DNA from: Ruegeria arenilitoris
Lineage (GTDB): Bacteria; Pseudomonadota; Alphaproteobacteria; Rhodobacterales; Rhodobacteraceae
Assembly (NCBI RefSeq): GCF_013031355.1
Contig: NZ_WPZO01000017.1
Coordinates: 1 to 55,827, forward strand
DNA: 55,827 nucleotides
Reading direction: 5' to 3'
Each line of letters starts with the position of its first letter. Position 1 is the first letter of the stretch. Shown here in pieces: positions 25,179 through 33,902 of this stretch. A program made the translations under genes and the position numbers. Under the pieces are notes generated by a model. It was not told the origin of the DNA and did not search any database. It saw only the letters and a list, made by a program, of their open reading frames with translations.

Positions 25179-26447
25179 TTACCGCTCCACCAGTTTGACA
25201 CGGTTGTTGTACCAGTTCATCACCGCCGAAATGCTCAGCGAGATGGTCAGATAGACCAGCATCAGCAGCAGAACGCATTCCAGCTCACGCCCGGTCTGGT
25301 TCATGGTGATACCGCCCAGGGTCCCCGTGATGTCCATATATCCGACCGCAATCGCCAGTGACGAGTTCTTGGTCAGGTTCAGATAGTTCGAGATCATCGG
25401 TGGGATGATCACCCGCAATGCCTGCGGCAGGATCACCAGACGCATCGTGCGGCCCGGGCGCAGGCCCAGTGCGGATGCGGCCTCGGTCTGGCCTTTCGAA
25501 ATGGCCAGAATACCGGCACGGACGATCTCGGCGATGAAGGCTGCGGTGTACAGCGACAAGGCCAGCCACAGGGCGATCAGCGAGTTCCGCAGGTGGGTAC
25601 CGCCGGTGAAGTTAAAGCCCTTCAGCTCGGGGTAGCCCAGATGGAATCCCAGCGCGCCCAGCAGGATGGCCGATGGCACGAACAGCAGGCCCAATTGGAT
25701 GTACCAGATGGTCGGACGGTCACCGGTCTTTTCCTGCGTAGCACTGGCCCAGGCCGACACTTTGCGCATGGCAAAGATGCTGCCGCCTAAAACGATCAGG
25801 AAGGCGATCAGGTCCAGCGAGACATCAAAACGCAGGCTCGACGTGCCGAACAGGTGGATGTCACCCAAGCCGCGCGAGAACAGAAACTCGGGGATATAGA
25901 CCCCGCGGTTGGTCACAGCAACCGTGCCGAACAGATCCATCGTGGCTTCTGGATTTTCACCCCGGAAGGCGCGCGGCGCAGGCAGGCTTTCAATCAGGAT
26001 CGCCATAGCGAACACGATCCAAAGCAGAACCGGAACGTTGCGGAACATTTCGACATAAACCGTCATGATCCGCGCGATCAGCCAGTTGTTCGACAGGCGC
26101 AGAACACCAACCATGACGCCGATGATCGTTGCCGTGATACAGCCCAGAACTGCGACAACCAGCGTGTTCAGCAGACCTATAAAGGCCGCACGCAGATGGG
26201 TATCGCGCGAGTCGTATTCCAGCAGGCGTTGGTTGATGTCATAACTCGAAGGTTCGCTGAAAAAGCCGAACCCAACTGTTCGGCCCAGCGTTTCGAGGTT
26301 CTGAATGGTGTTGCTAATAATCCAGGCTGCCAGAAGCATGAAACCAATCAATGCAATGACCTGGATGGTCGCAGATCGATACCGCGTATCGTAAAGGAGC
26401 ATGGACAGCCGGAAGTGCTCCTTCGGCGGGTCAGTGAGTGTCGTCAT
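25179..26447 (-). CDS. aapQ: General L-amino acid ABC transporter permease AapQ
   Basis: A 422-residue permease, paralogous to AapM. About eight transmembrane segments; the coupling loop is EAASALGLRPGRTMRLVILP, followed by QALRVIIPPMISNYLNLTKNSS, the signature of the HisMQ family. The length well beyond 230 residues is characteristic of AapQ/BztB. It is separated from aapJ by 128 bases that include a strong hairpin terminator, so expression is probably lower than that of the binding protein. Confidence 0.92.
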   Translation of the reverse strand: MTTLTDPPKEHFRLSMLLYDTRYRSATIQVIALIGFMLLAAWIISNTIQNLETLGRTVGFGFFSEPSSYDINQRLLEYDSRDTHLRAAFIGLLNTLVVAVLGCITATIIGVMVGVLRLSNNWLIARIMTVYVEMFRNVPVLLWIVFAMAILIESLPAPRAFRGENPEATMDLFGTVAVTNRGVYIPEFLFSRGLGDIHLFGTSSLRFDVSLDLIAFLIVLGGSIFAMRKVSAWASATQEKTGDRPTIWYIQLGLLFVPSAILLGALGFHLGYPELKGFNFTGGTHLRNSLIALWLALSLYTAAFIAEIVRAGILAISKGQTEAASALGLRPGRTMRLVILPQALRVIIPPMISNYLNLTKNSSLAIAVGYMDITGTLGGITMNQTGRELECVLLLMLVYLTISLSISAVMNWYNNRVKLVER

Positions 26448-26533
26448 GACCTATGTTTTTCCCCGTGCATCCCGGTTTTTCGGTGGCAGAGTTGACCTCT
26501 GCTCAGAACGACCCGGGCGTGTTTCTTATGGAT

Positions 26534-26568
26534 GGAAAAAGGGCGCGGGATGTCCCGCGCCCTTTTCC
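26534..26568 (-). terminator. Terminator/attenuator between aapJ and aapQ
   Basis: GGAAAAGGGCGCGGGA (26534-26549) faces its near-perfect complement, TCCCGCGCCCTTTTCC (26553-26568). In the minus direction the stem is followed by CATCCATAAG after an A/T-rich edge. It lies just after the aapJ stop and before aapQ, where partial termination would give more binding protein than permease, a common arrangement in such operons. Confidence 0.75.
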
Positions 26569-26575
26569 GTGGATT

Positions 26576-27592
26576 TTAGCGGAACGGCGGTGCGTACATC
26601 AGACCGCCATCGGTCCACTGTGCGTTCAAGCCGCGCGCCAGACCGATCGGAGTTTCCTCACCGATGTTCTTGGCGAAGACTTCGCCATAGTTACCACCAA
26701 CTTTGATCGCGCGCTGTGCCCAGGTCGCGTCCAGGCCCAGCATCTCACCCAGAGTGCCTTCGCTGCCCAGCAGACGGTTCACTTCGGGATTGTCGGTGCC
26801 AGCAGCCATCTCGTCGATGTTGGCCGAGGTAACGCCCAGTTCTTCGGCTGCGATCAGCGCGTTCAAGGTCCAGCGGACCACATCGCCCCACTCGTGATCG
26901 CCGTGACGGACCAGCGGGCCCAGCGGCTCTTTCGAGATGATTTCGGGCAGGATCACGTGGTCACCGGCGTTTTCAAAGGTGGCGCGAGTAGCCGCCAGGC
27001 CCGATGCGTCGGTGGTGTAGACGTCGCAGGCACCAGCCAGATACTGCTGCTGCGCTTCGGCGTTGGTTTCGATCGGAACCGGCTCGTAGCTCATGTTGTT
27101 GATGCGGAAGAAATCCGCCAGGTTGAGCTCGGTCGTGGTGCCGGTCTGGATGCAGACGGTTGCGCCGTCCAGTTCCTTGGCCGAGCTGACGCCCAGAGCC
27201 TTGGGAACCATGAAACCCTGACCATCATAGTAGTTGATGCCGACGAATTCGAACTTCAGGTCGACGTCGCGGCTGAAGGTCCATGTGGTGTTTCGGGCCA
27301 GCATGTCGATCTCGCCCGAAGCCAGAGCGGTGAAACGCGTTTTACCGGTGGTCGGGATGAATTCAACTGCGGACGGATCGTCCAGAACGGCGGCTGCGAC
27401 TGCACGACATACAGCCACGTCAAAGCCCTGCCACTCACCGTTGGCATCCGGGCTGGCAAAACCGGGAACACCGGTCGCCACGCCGCAGTTCAGCTTGCCA
27501 CGTGCTTTTACATCGTCAGCAGTCCCTGCTGCCGCTACACCAGCAGCCAGGCCGGCGATGGTTGCCACGCCCAAGAGTACGGATTTTTTCAT
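26576..27592 (-). CDS. aapJ: General L-amino acid ABC transporter substrate-binding protein AapJ
   Basis: A 338-residue periplasmic binding protein. Signal peptide MKKSVLLGVATIAGLAAGVA, cleaved about residue 23, is followed by GTADDVKARGKLNCGVATG, the normal AapJ/BztA start. The LAO-type core includes EWQGFDVAVCRAVAAA and KTRFTALASGEIDMLARNTT. It captures a wide range of L-amino acids for AapQMP. ATG 27592 with GAGG just upstream was chosen; the longer open frame to 27718 is leader. It is the first gene of its operon. Confidence 0.95.
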   Translation of the reverse strand: MKKSVLLGVATIAGLAAGVAAAGTADDVKARGKLNCGVATGVPGFASPDANGEWQGFDVAVCRAVAAAVLDDPSAVEFIPTTGKTRFTALASGEIDMLARNTTWTFSRDVDLKFEFVGINYYDGQGFMVPKALGVSSAKELDGATVCIQTGTTTELNLADFFRINNMSYEPVPIETNAEAQQQYLAGACDVYTTDASGLAATRATFENAGDHVILPEIISKEPLGPLVRHGDHEWGDVVRWTLNALIAAEELGVTSANIDEMAAGTDNPEVNRLLGSEGTLGEMLGLDATWAQRAIKVGGNYGEVFAKNIGEETPIGLARGLNAQWTDGGLMYAPPFR

Positions 27593-27612
27593 TTTTACCT
27601 CTTCCTGATTTT

Positions 27613-27632
27613 CCGTCCTGTTCAAAGGACGG
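27613..27632 (-). promoter_or_regulatory. Stem-loop in aapJ leader
   Basis: CCGTCCT-gttcaa-AGGACGG is a perfect 7-bp inverted repeat about 20 bases upstream of the aapJ start, between likely promoter and ribosome-binding site. It could stabilise the mRNA or bind a regulator. No matching promoter elements were clear enough to call. Confidence 0.4.
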
Positions 27633-27799
27633 TTCTGTCCGGCACCTCTGGCACCAGAAAGGTTTCCCAAAGGTGTCTCCCCTTTAGTGGGCATGAGTTT
27701 GGGCGCATTCATAAACAAACGTCAAGGGTCGGATCAGGGAAAACGATCAGTCAATCCAGAGATGACTCGCCCAACGTTCTAAAAAATGGCCATAAGGGA

Positions 27800-28507
27800 T
27801 CAAATCGAGAGGTCAAAGAACCGTTTGGCGTGCAAAAAAGCCGCCTTCTTGATCTCGGCCACGGCGTGGGCCTCGTCATCATGGCCCCATTGGTCGATCT
27901 GCCACTGCTCATCCAGCCTTGAAATCTGCCAGATTTCTTCCGCATCGGCCCGGTTTTGCGCCGCCGCAAATCCAAGGATGAGAGAGCCCGACAAGCTGAC
28001 AAGATCGTGAAACGCTGCCAGTTGAAAGTCATTCAGCCCGTGGACACGCTGCCTGAGGGTTTCCAGGGCCTCAGCCGACTGAGGTTGGTGTAGCACACCG
28101 GCCACAGGCAATAGCCGCGCCGACAGCGTTTCAGCCGCCCAATCCAGCACCGGGTCCCAGTGTTCAGCCTGGCGTTGCTGCAACTCCTGCGGGTGAACTG
28201 CGCGGTAGCACAGCAAGTCCGAATCGCCATAATCGGCCAGCATATCTGCAACCTCGGCGTGTTGATGGTAGACCTTATCAATGGCGGCGTTTGCCGACCG
28301 GGTGAACGGCATCACCGTCGGATCGATCACTTTTTCCTGCGCGTCCCATTCCGCAGCGACCTCATCTGCCATGCCACGGGTCGGCAGGACCAAAGCTGCC
28401 TTGGCCGGGGTTTTGACACGGCGACCGTCCAGTTCAACGGTAAAGCCGCCCTCGGTTTCCACAACCGCGCTCTCGGTCCAAAATCGTTTCGGCTTCCAGT
28501 CGCTCAT
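27800..28507 (-). CDS. ATP12-family F1-ATPase assembly chaperone
   Basis: A 235-residue homologue of ATP12, which chaperones the F1 alpha subunit during ATP synthase assembly in mitochondria and alphaproteobacteria. Pattern: KRFWTESAVVETEGGFTVEL, LDGRRVKTPAKAALVLPT, AAEWDAQEKVIDP, then MPFTRSANAAID and SDLLCYRA. ATG 28507 lies just after the HAD gene stop and the family starts with this WKPKRFW segment. It is the last gene of rluA-type/HAD/ATP12, a tight set in related genomes. Confidence 0.9.
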   Translation of the reverse strand: MSDWKPKRFWTESAVVETEGGFTVELDGRRVKTPAKAALVLPTRGMADEVAAEWDAQEKVIDPTVMPFTRSANAAIDKVYHQHAEVADMLADYGDSDLLCYRAVHPQELQQRQAEHWDPVLDWAAETLSARLLPVAGVLHQPQSAEALETLRQRVHGLNDFQLAAFHDLVSLSGSLILGFAAAQNRADAEEIWQISRLDEQWQIDQWGHDDEAHAVAEIKKAAFLHAKRFFDLSI

Positions 28508-28511
28508 ATTG

Positions 28512-29183
28512 TCAGGTCCAGATATCGTCCAGCGCGCGGGGCAGCTGGTCAAAGGTTTCAATGATGCAGGTCGCGCGGTCCAGAACGGATCGGTCGTGAT
28601 AACCCCAGGTCACGCCAATACCGGCCACCCCAGCGGCATGGGCCATATCCATGTCAAACTTTGTATCGCCGATCATGACCGTATTGGCCGCGTCTACCCC
28701 GGTTTCGCTGCGCGCCGTGTCGATCATCGACGGATGCGGCTTGGACGGGTGGTGATCCGCCACCTGCCGGGTGACGAAAAAGCGTTCCAGCCCGTGCGCC
28801 TCGATCAAAGCATCCAAGCCGCGCTGAGATTTACCTGTGGCAACGCCCAGCAGAACCTCGGGCACGGCGTGCAGGGCTTCGATGGCATCGCGTGCCCCGG
28901 GATACAGCGGAGAGCCTGCCGCCCCTTGCTCCAGCCGTTGCGCGTGATAGGCTTCCTTGTACCCTTCGACCAAGCGATGCTGCACGCTGTCGGAATGCTC
29001 GGAGGCCAACTGCGCCATCGCATTGGGCAGGGACAGCCCAACGATGGACAGGATCGCCTCACGCTCCGGCACCGGCAAGGATTGGGCGTCGAAACAGGCG
29101 GTCATGGCCGAAACGATACTGCCCTGACTGTCGACCAGCGTGCCGTCCACGTCGAACAGCACCAGACGCAGCGGTGCGCTCAT
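28512..29183 (-). CDS. HAD-family phosphatase (phosphoglycolate phosphatase-like)
   Basis: A 223-residue HAD hydrolase, subfamily IA. Motif I DVDGTLVDSQ (9-18) holds the nucleophile Asp. LGVATGKSQRGL gives motif II, HPSKPHPSM the motif III lysine, and MIGDTKFDMDMA the motif IV acids. A helical cap lies between motifs I and II. ATG 29183 overlaps the pseudouridine synthase stop (ATGA), so the two are coupled. Substrate is not determined; Gph-like activity on small phosphate esters is likely. Confidence 0.9.
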   Translation of the reverse strand: MSAPLRLVLFDVDGTLVDSQGSIVSAMTACFDAQSLPVPEREAILSIVGLSLPNAMAQLASEHSDSVQHRLVEGYKEAYHAQRLEQGAAGSPLYPGARDAIEALHAVPEVLLGVATGKSQRGLDALIEAHGLERFFVTRQVADHHPSKPHPSMIDTARSETGVDAANTVMIGDTKFDMDMAHAAGVAGIGVTWGYHDRSVLDRATCIIETFDQLPRALDDIWT

Positions 29184-30223
29184 TGCAGTTCCTCGAACGG
29201 GTCGTCCGCAGCCAGGTCCTCGGTCCAGCCGAAGGTGTCCCAACTGTGTTTCATGTGATCCGGCAGCGGCGCGGTGACGGTAATGGTCTTGCGCGTCACC
29301 GGATGCTGAAACGTCGCCTGACGGGCATGCAGATGCAGCTTTTTACTGATGATCCCGCCCAATTGCGCGCCCCAGCCATCGCCGAGGTTTTCCTGCCCCG
29401 AGCCGCCGTATTTGCCATCCCCGATGATCGGATGCCCAATCGCCGCCATATGCGCCCGTAATTGGTGGGTGCGGCCGGTGATCGGCTCCATCGCCACCCA
29501 CGCGGCGCGCCCGGCCACACGGTAGAGCGTCGCATAGAGCGTATGCGCTCGTTTCGCGCCGGGCGTGTCGCTGATTTCGTTCAGGTGGACGGGGATCATC
29601 TTTTCGCCCTCACCATGCTTGCCATGACCCGGGGCCTTAACCAGCCCGGTCTTGATCTCGCCCAGATAGGGGGTCGGCACCCCGGCGACCAATGCCCAGT
29701 AAATCTTGCGGGTATCGCGATGACGGAAGGCAGCCGTCAGCCCTTTGGCGGCCTCACGTGTGCGGGCCAGCAACAGAACGCCCGAGGTATCCTTGTCCAA
29801 CCGGTGAACAAGGCGGGGGTTTTCGTCATAGCCAAAGCGCAGTGCCTCGGACAGGCTGTCCACATGACGGGTCTGGCCACTGCCGCCCTGCACGGGCAAT
29901 CCATGCGGCTTGTTCAGCGCCAGCACGTGATCGTCACGATAGATCACGCAGGACTGGATCATCTTGGCATCGGCATCCGAGATACGCTGTTTGACCTCAG
30001 CCGGTTTATGGTCGACATCGGGCAGAGGCGGCACCCGTACCACCTGTCCAACCTCAAGCCGGGTCGAAGCCTTCACCCGGCCCCCCTCAACCCGCAGCTC
30101 GCCCTTGCGGCACATTTTTTCGATACGCCCTTGGCTGACATGCGGGAACAGACGGCGCAGCCACCGGTCCAGTCGCTGGTCGCCGTCACCTTCTGCCACG
30201 GTAATATTCTGTACGCCGCTCAT
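29180..30223 (-). CDS. RluA-family 23S rRNA pseudouridine synthase (RluC-like)
   Basis: A 347-residue enzyme that isomerises uridine in rRNA. An S4 RNA-binding domain (GDQRLDRWLRRLFPHVSQGR to GELRVEGGRVKA) is at residues 12-60. The catalytic domain has PRLVHRLDKDTSGVLLLA (about 135-152), where the Asp is the nucleophile, and GRTHQLRAHMAAIGHPIIGD near residue 255. The S4 domain and length match RluC (955/2504/2580 positions in E. coli), but the exact site cannot be shown from sequence. Confidence 0.9.
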   Translation of the reverse strand: MSGVQNITVAEGDGDQRLDRWLRRLFPHVSQGRIEKMCRKGELRVEGGRVKASTRLEVGQVVRVPPLPDVDHKPAEVKQRISDADAKMIQSCVIYRDDHVLALNKPHGLPVQGGSGQTRHVDSLSEALRFGYDENPRLVHRLDKDTSGVLLLARTREAAKGLTAAFRHRDTRKIYWALVAGVPTPYLGEIKTGLVKAPGHGKHGEGEKMIPVHLNEISDTPGAKRAHTLYATLYRVAGRAAWVAMEPITGRTHQLRAHMAAIGHPIIGDGKYGGSGQENLGDGWGAQLGGIISKKLHLHARQATFQHPVTRKTITVTAPLPDHMKHSWDTFGWTEDLAADDPFEELQ

Positions 30224-30330
30224 GCCGATATCCCCTGCGTCGCGCGGATTGCCCGAGCGGTAAACCTGTCTGTAAGTGCCCTAGAAAACATGCGCGTCTG
30301 TGGCGTGCAAAGGGCCAAAAGTCAACCCGG

Positions 30331-31057
30331 TCAGATGTTCGAGAAATCCCCGTGCCGCCCGGCCCCGTCGCGGAAACGACCTGCCCCGGCAGTGCCTTCA
30401 TGCCGGATCGCCTCTAGCCCATTGGCCCACTCGACCTTGAGCGCGTCGCGCACTGGCAGACCGCGCGTCTCGATGATCGAGCGGCGGTCGGCCCGCACGG
30501 CCACTTGCGGGAAACGGGCTATTTCATGCGCCATCGCTTCGGCAGCTGCTCGGGTTTCGCCATGTGGCACGACCTTCTCGGCCAGACCGATACGATAGCA
30601 TTCCTCGGCTTCGACCTTGCGCCCTGTCAGCGCGATTTCCAACGCCTTCCCCTGCCCGACCAGACGCGGCAACCGGACCGAACCACAAGGCAAGCTCCAT
30701 CCCACCTGCCACTGCGGCCCCTTCCACGGCTCCGATCACTGGCTTGGAGAGTTCCAGACGAGACGGCCCCATTGGGCCAAGCGTCGAGGGCGCCGATCCG
30801 ATGGGGAAGCTATGTTTCTCGAAATAGGCTTCTCTCAATTCCGGGTCCGCGAGCGTGGCTGCGAGTTTCAGATCCCATCCCGCGCAGAAATTCCCGCCTT
30901 TGCCCCAGAACACAGCCGCTTTGGCCGGGCTGTCCTCAAACTCCAGAAACGCGGCCACCAGCGCCTCGGCATGGTCTGTGTCCACGGCATTGCGCGCATC
31001 CGGGCGGTCATGAACGATGGTCCAGACGTCCTCGGTTTTCTCGATTGAGACGGTCAT
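30331..31057 (-). pseudogene. Crotonase (enoyl-CoA hydratase-like) broken by internal deletion and frameshift
   Basis: Two overlapping minus-strand frames together look like one crotonase gene. The first (from ATG 31057) has the oxyanion-hole segment GKGGNFCAGWDLK and then GAVEGAAVAGGMELALW, after which it runs into non-family sequence. A second frame then resumes with GSVRLPRLVGQGKALEIALTG and continues to a normal C-terminus at 30331. The break lies near 30680-30690. About 25 residues normally joining these blocks, holding the second catalytic Glu, are missing, so this is a deletion and not a one-base slip. The product cannot be a working hydratase unless the assembly is wrong. Confidence 0.8.
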
Positions 31058-31132
31058 GAGTATCCTCCCTCTACTCTCATGACCCAAGGGAAACCTGATT
31101 TGTGTCTCCTGTCGCCTCTGACGCGGCGGAAC

Positions 31133-32443
31133 TTAGCCGTTACGCTGCGCTCTCAGCTTGGCGAAGTAGTCCAGCCGCTTTTTCAACTCACGCTCAAAGC
31201 CGCGTTCAACCGGTTGATACAGCTCTGGCCGCTCCATCCCGTCTGGAAAGTAGTTTTGACCGGAAAACCCGTCCTCGGCGTCATGGTCATAGGCATAACC
31301 CGCGCCGTAGCCCTGATCCTTCATCAACGAAGTGGGCGCGTTCAGGATATGCTTGGGCGGCGGCTCGCTGCCTGATTGCTTGGCCAGTCGCATCGCTGCC
31401 TTATAACCCACATAAGCCCCATTCGATTTCGGCGCCAAGGCCAGATAGACGAGCGCTTGCGCCAGCGCCAATTCACCCTCGGGTGAACCCAACCGTTCAT
31501 AGGTCTGCCAGGATTGCAGGCAAATCGCCTGCGCCTGCGGATCGGCCAGACCGATATCTTCGACCGCCATTCGCGTAATGCGACGCGCCAGGTACCGAGG
31601 GTCCTCGCCTCCGGTCAGCATCCGCGCGAACCAGTAAAGCGTCGCGTCCGGGTCGGAGCCGCGCACCGATTTGTGCAGGGCCGAGATCAGGTTGTAATGC
31701 TCATCGCCCGACTTGTCGTATTTCGCGGCCCGGCGCATCAGCCGCGTCGCCAGCGCATCCGGGTTCAGCGGCGCGTCGACCTTCCACGCCGCGATCTGTT
31801 CGATCAGGTTCAGCAGCGCCCGGCCGTCGCCATCGGCCATCTCTTGCAGCGCCTCGCGTGCTGGACCGGTCAGGGGCAACGCGCGTCCCAGCTCTTTCTC
31901 GGCCCGTTGGGTCAGGCGTTCCAGATCGGCAAGGCTGAGGCGTTCCAGCACCAGCACCTGCGCCCGGCTGAGCACAGCGGCGTTCAACTCGAAGGACGGA
32001 TTCTCGGTCGTGGCCCCGACCAACAGGATGGTTCCGTCCTCCATATGGGGCAGGAACCCGTCCTGCTGGGCTTTGTTAAACCGGTGAATCTCGTCCACAA
32101 ACAGCAGCGTGCCCTGCCCGTTCTGGCGGCGGATCTTGGCGGCCTCGAAGACCTTTTTCAGGTCCGGCACGCCGGTGAAAATCGCACTGATCTGAACGAA
32201 ATGCAGATCAGTCTCTTGCGCCAGAAGCCGCGCGATAGTGGTCTTGCCAACGCCCGGAGGCCCCCAGAACACCAAGCTGGACAGACTGCCAGAGGCCAGC
32301 ATGACCCCCAGTGGCGCATCGGGACCAAGCACCTGTTCCTGCCCGATCACCTCGGCCAATGTCTGCGGCCGCAGCCGATCGGCCAGCGGACGGTGCGCAG
32401 GCGGTACGGGCGCAGCGGCCCCGGTATCGAACAGGTCGCTCAC
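31133..32443 (-). CDS. rarA: Replication-associated recombination protein A (RarA/MgsA)
   Basis: A 437-residue AAA+ ATPase of the RarA/MgsA/WRNIP1 family acting at stalled replication forks. It starts with PLADRLRPQTLAEVIGQEQV, then has Walker A GPPGVGKTT, Walker B LLFVDEIHRFNKAQQD and sensor 1 GATTENPSFELN. The C-terminal tetramerisation part includes KSVRGSDPDATLYW and GAGYAYDHDAEDGF. The GTG at 32443, one base after the protease stop, is the only start that keeps the family N-terminus; translation is probably coupled to the upstream gene. Confidence 0.95.
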   Translation of the reverse strand: MSDLFDTGAAAPVPPAHRPLADRLRPQTLAEVIGQEQVLGPDAPLGVMLASGSLSSLVFWGPPGVGKTTIARLLAQETDLHFVQISAIFTGVPDLKKVFEAAKIRRQNGQGTLLFVDEIHRFNKAQQDGFLPHMEDGTILLVGATTENPSFELNAAVLSRAQVLVLERLSLADLERLTQRAEKELGRALPLTGPAREALQEMADGDGRALLNLIEQIAAWKVDAPLNPDALATRLMRRAAKYDKSGDEHYNLISALHKSVRGSDPDATLYWFARMLTGGEDPRYLARRITRMAVEDIGLADPQAQAICLQSWQTYERLGSPEGELALAQALVYLALAPKSNGAYVGYKAAMRLAKQSGSEPPPKHILNAPTSLMKDQGYGAGYAYDHDAEDGFSGQNYFPDGMERPELYQPVERGFERELKKRLDYFAKLRAQRNG

Positions 32444-32444
32444 G

Positions 32445-33830
32445 TTACAACCGGAACCGGAGAGAGACCGAACGCCCCCCCCTGAGAACATCCAGATTAA
32501 TCCGGCGACCCGGATCGGTCAGCGCCTCCACCACGTCGCCGGGGGCTTCAATCCGTGTGCCATTGATGCTGTTGACCACATCACCCGCACGCAACCCGGA
32601 CCGACCACCATAAGGGCCGGCATCCACCACGACCACTCCGGTCTGAGAAAGGACGAGCCCCATCTTGGCAATCACCGCCGGGTTGACGCGCGAGACGGTC
32701 AGGCCCGGCATCACGGTCTGGTCGTCCAGCGTGGTTTCCTCGGCCGCTGGGGTTTCGGGGGCCTTGATCAGCGCGATTTCCACCTCGGCGCGCTCTTCCC
32801 CCCGAAGTCGCGTCACCATGGACGTGCCGCCCACACCGGCCACCGCCATACGAAATTTCATCTCGGCGGGCGAGTTCACCTCATCTCCGTCCACATGGGT
32901 CACCACATCGCCCACGCGCAGACCGGCCTCGGCCAAGGGGCTGAGGGGATGCAGGTCTGAAATCACCACGCCCAGCGGGATGACCAGACCAAGAGACTCG
33001 GCGATATCGGCACTCATATGCTGGCCCGCCATTCCGGCCCAGGGGCTTACGAAACTATCATTGCCACCCTGCGCCTGCCGCAGGAATTCCGCCACCAGAT
33101 TGGCCGGAATTGCAAAGCCGATGCCGTTCGACCCACCCGAGCGGGTCAGGATAGCGGTATTGATCCCGATCAGATCGCCATTCACGTCGATCAGCGCCCC
33201 GCCGGAATTGCCCGGATTAATCGCCGCATCGGTCTGAATGAAATAGCCCCGCGCGTTGCCCGTGGCCGCGCCGGTGCGAGCCAGCCCCGAGATGATGCCC
33301 GACGACACCGTCTGTCCCACCCCGAACGGGTTGCCGATGGCCAGCGCCAACTCACCGACCTCGACATGGTCCGAGTCGCGCATCTGCAGGTAAGGCAGGT
33401 TCTCGGCCTCTTCCAGCCGCAGGATGGCGATGTCGCTTTCCTTGTCACCCAGAACCACCTGTGCCGAAAACTCGCGCCGGTCCGTGGTCACCACCCGGAT
33501 TTCGGTGGCCGTTCCGACCACATGGTAGTTCGACACCACATACCCATCGTCCGACAGGATCACACCCGACCCCAGCGAGTTCTGCACCCGCGGGCGGGTC
33601 TCTCCGAACCCGCGGCCAAAGAAGTCCTGAAAGAAAGGGTCCGAGAAAAACGGGTTCGCCCGCCCCTGCCGCACGATCTTGGCATAGATGTTGACCACCG
33701 CCGGAGACGCCTGTTTGACCACAGGCGCAAAGCCCAGCGAAATCTCGGTCTGGGTTTGCGGGACGCGGGTTTCAGCCGTGGCAACAGAAGCGCAGGCAAC
33801 AGAAAGAGCGATAAATGTCGCGCGGAACAT
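32445..33830 (-). CDS. DegP/HtrA-family periplasmic serine endoprotease
   Basis: A 461-residue Do-family protease. A signal peptide (residues 1-19, ending SVATA) is followed by the trypsin-like domain with catalytic H103 (SNYHVVG), D133 (KESDIAIL) and S209 (NPGNSGGAL), and then two PDZ domains (about 265-350 and 370-455). It degrades or refolds misfolded periplasmic proteins. It precedes rarA with one base between stop and start, so they form a unit. DegP, DegQ and DegS-like members cannot be separated here, but two PDZ domains exclude DegS. Confidence 0.93.
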   Translation of the reverse strand: MFRATFIALSVACASVATAETRVPQTQTEISLGFAPVVKQASPAVVNIYAKIVRQGRANPFFSDPFFQDFFGRGFGETRPRVQNSLGSGVILSDDGYVVSNYHVVGTATEIRVVTTDRREFSAQVVLGDKESDIAILRLEEAENLPYLQMRDSDHVEVGELALAIGNPFGVGQTVSSGIISGLARTGAATGNARGYFIQTDAAINPGNSGGALIDVNGDLIGINTAILTRSGGSNGIGFAIPANLVAEFLRQAQGGNDSFVSPWAGMAGQHMSADIAESLGLVIPLGVVISDLHPLSPLAEAGLRVGDVVTHVDGDEVNSPAEMKFRMAVAGVGGTSMVTRLRGEERAEVEIALIKAPETPAAEETTLDDQTVMPGLTVSRVNPAVIAKMGLVLSQTGVVVVDAGPYGGRSGLRAGDVVNSINGTRIEAPGDVVEALTDPGRRINLDVLRGGRSVSLRFRL

Positions 33831-33902
33831 GAAGACCTCAAATTACAGAGTTGAGATGGATATGCGTCCACCCGAAACGTAATGCAAGCATGTGGTGGCG
33901 GT

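Noticed and set aside
26453..27922. 489-codon plus-strand frame opposite aapJ
   Set aside because: Antisense shadow that crosses the aapJ leader and terminator; no recognisable protein features.
30524..31087. Programmed frameshift in the crotonase gene
   Set aside because: A whole block of about 25 residues is missing, not just a frame change, so programmed shifting would not restore a working enzyme.
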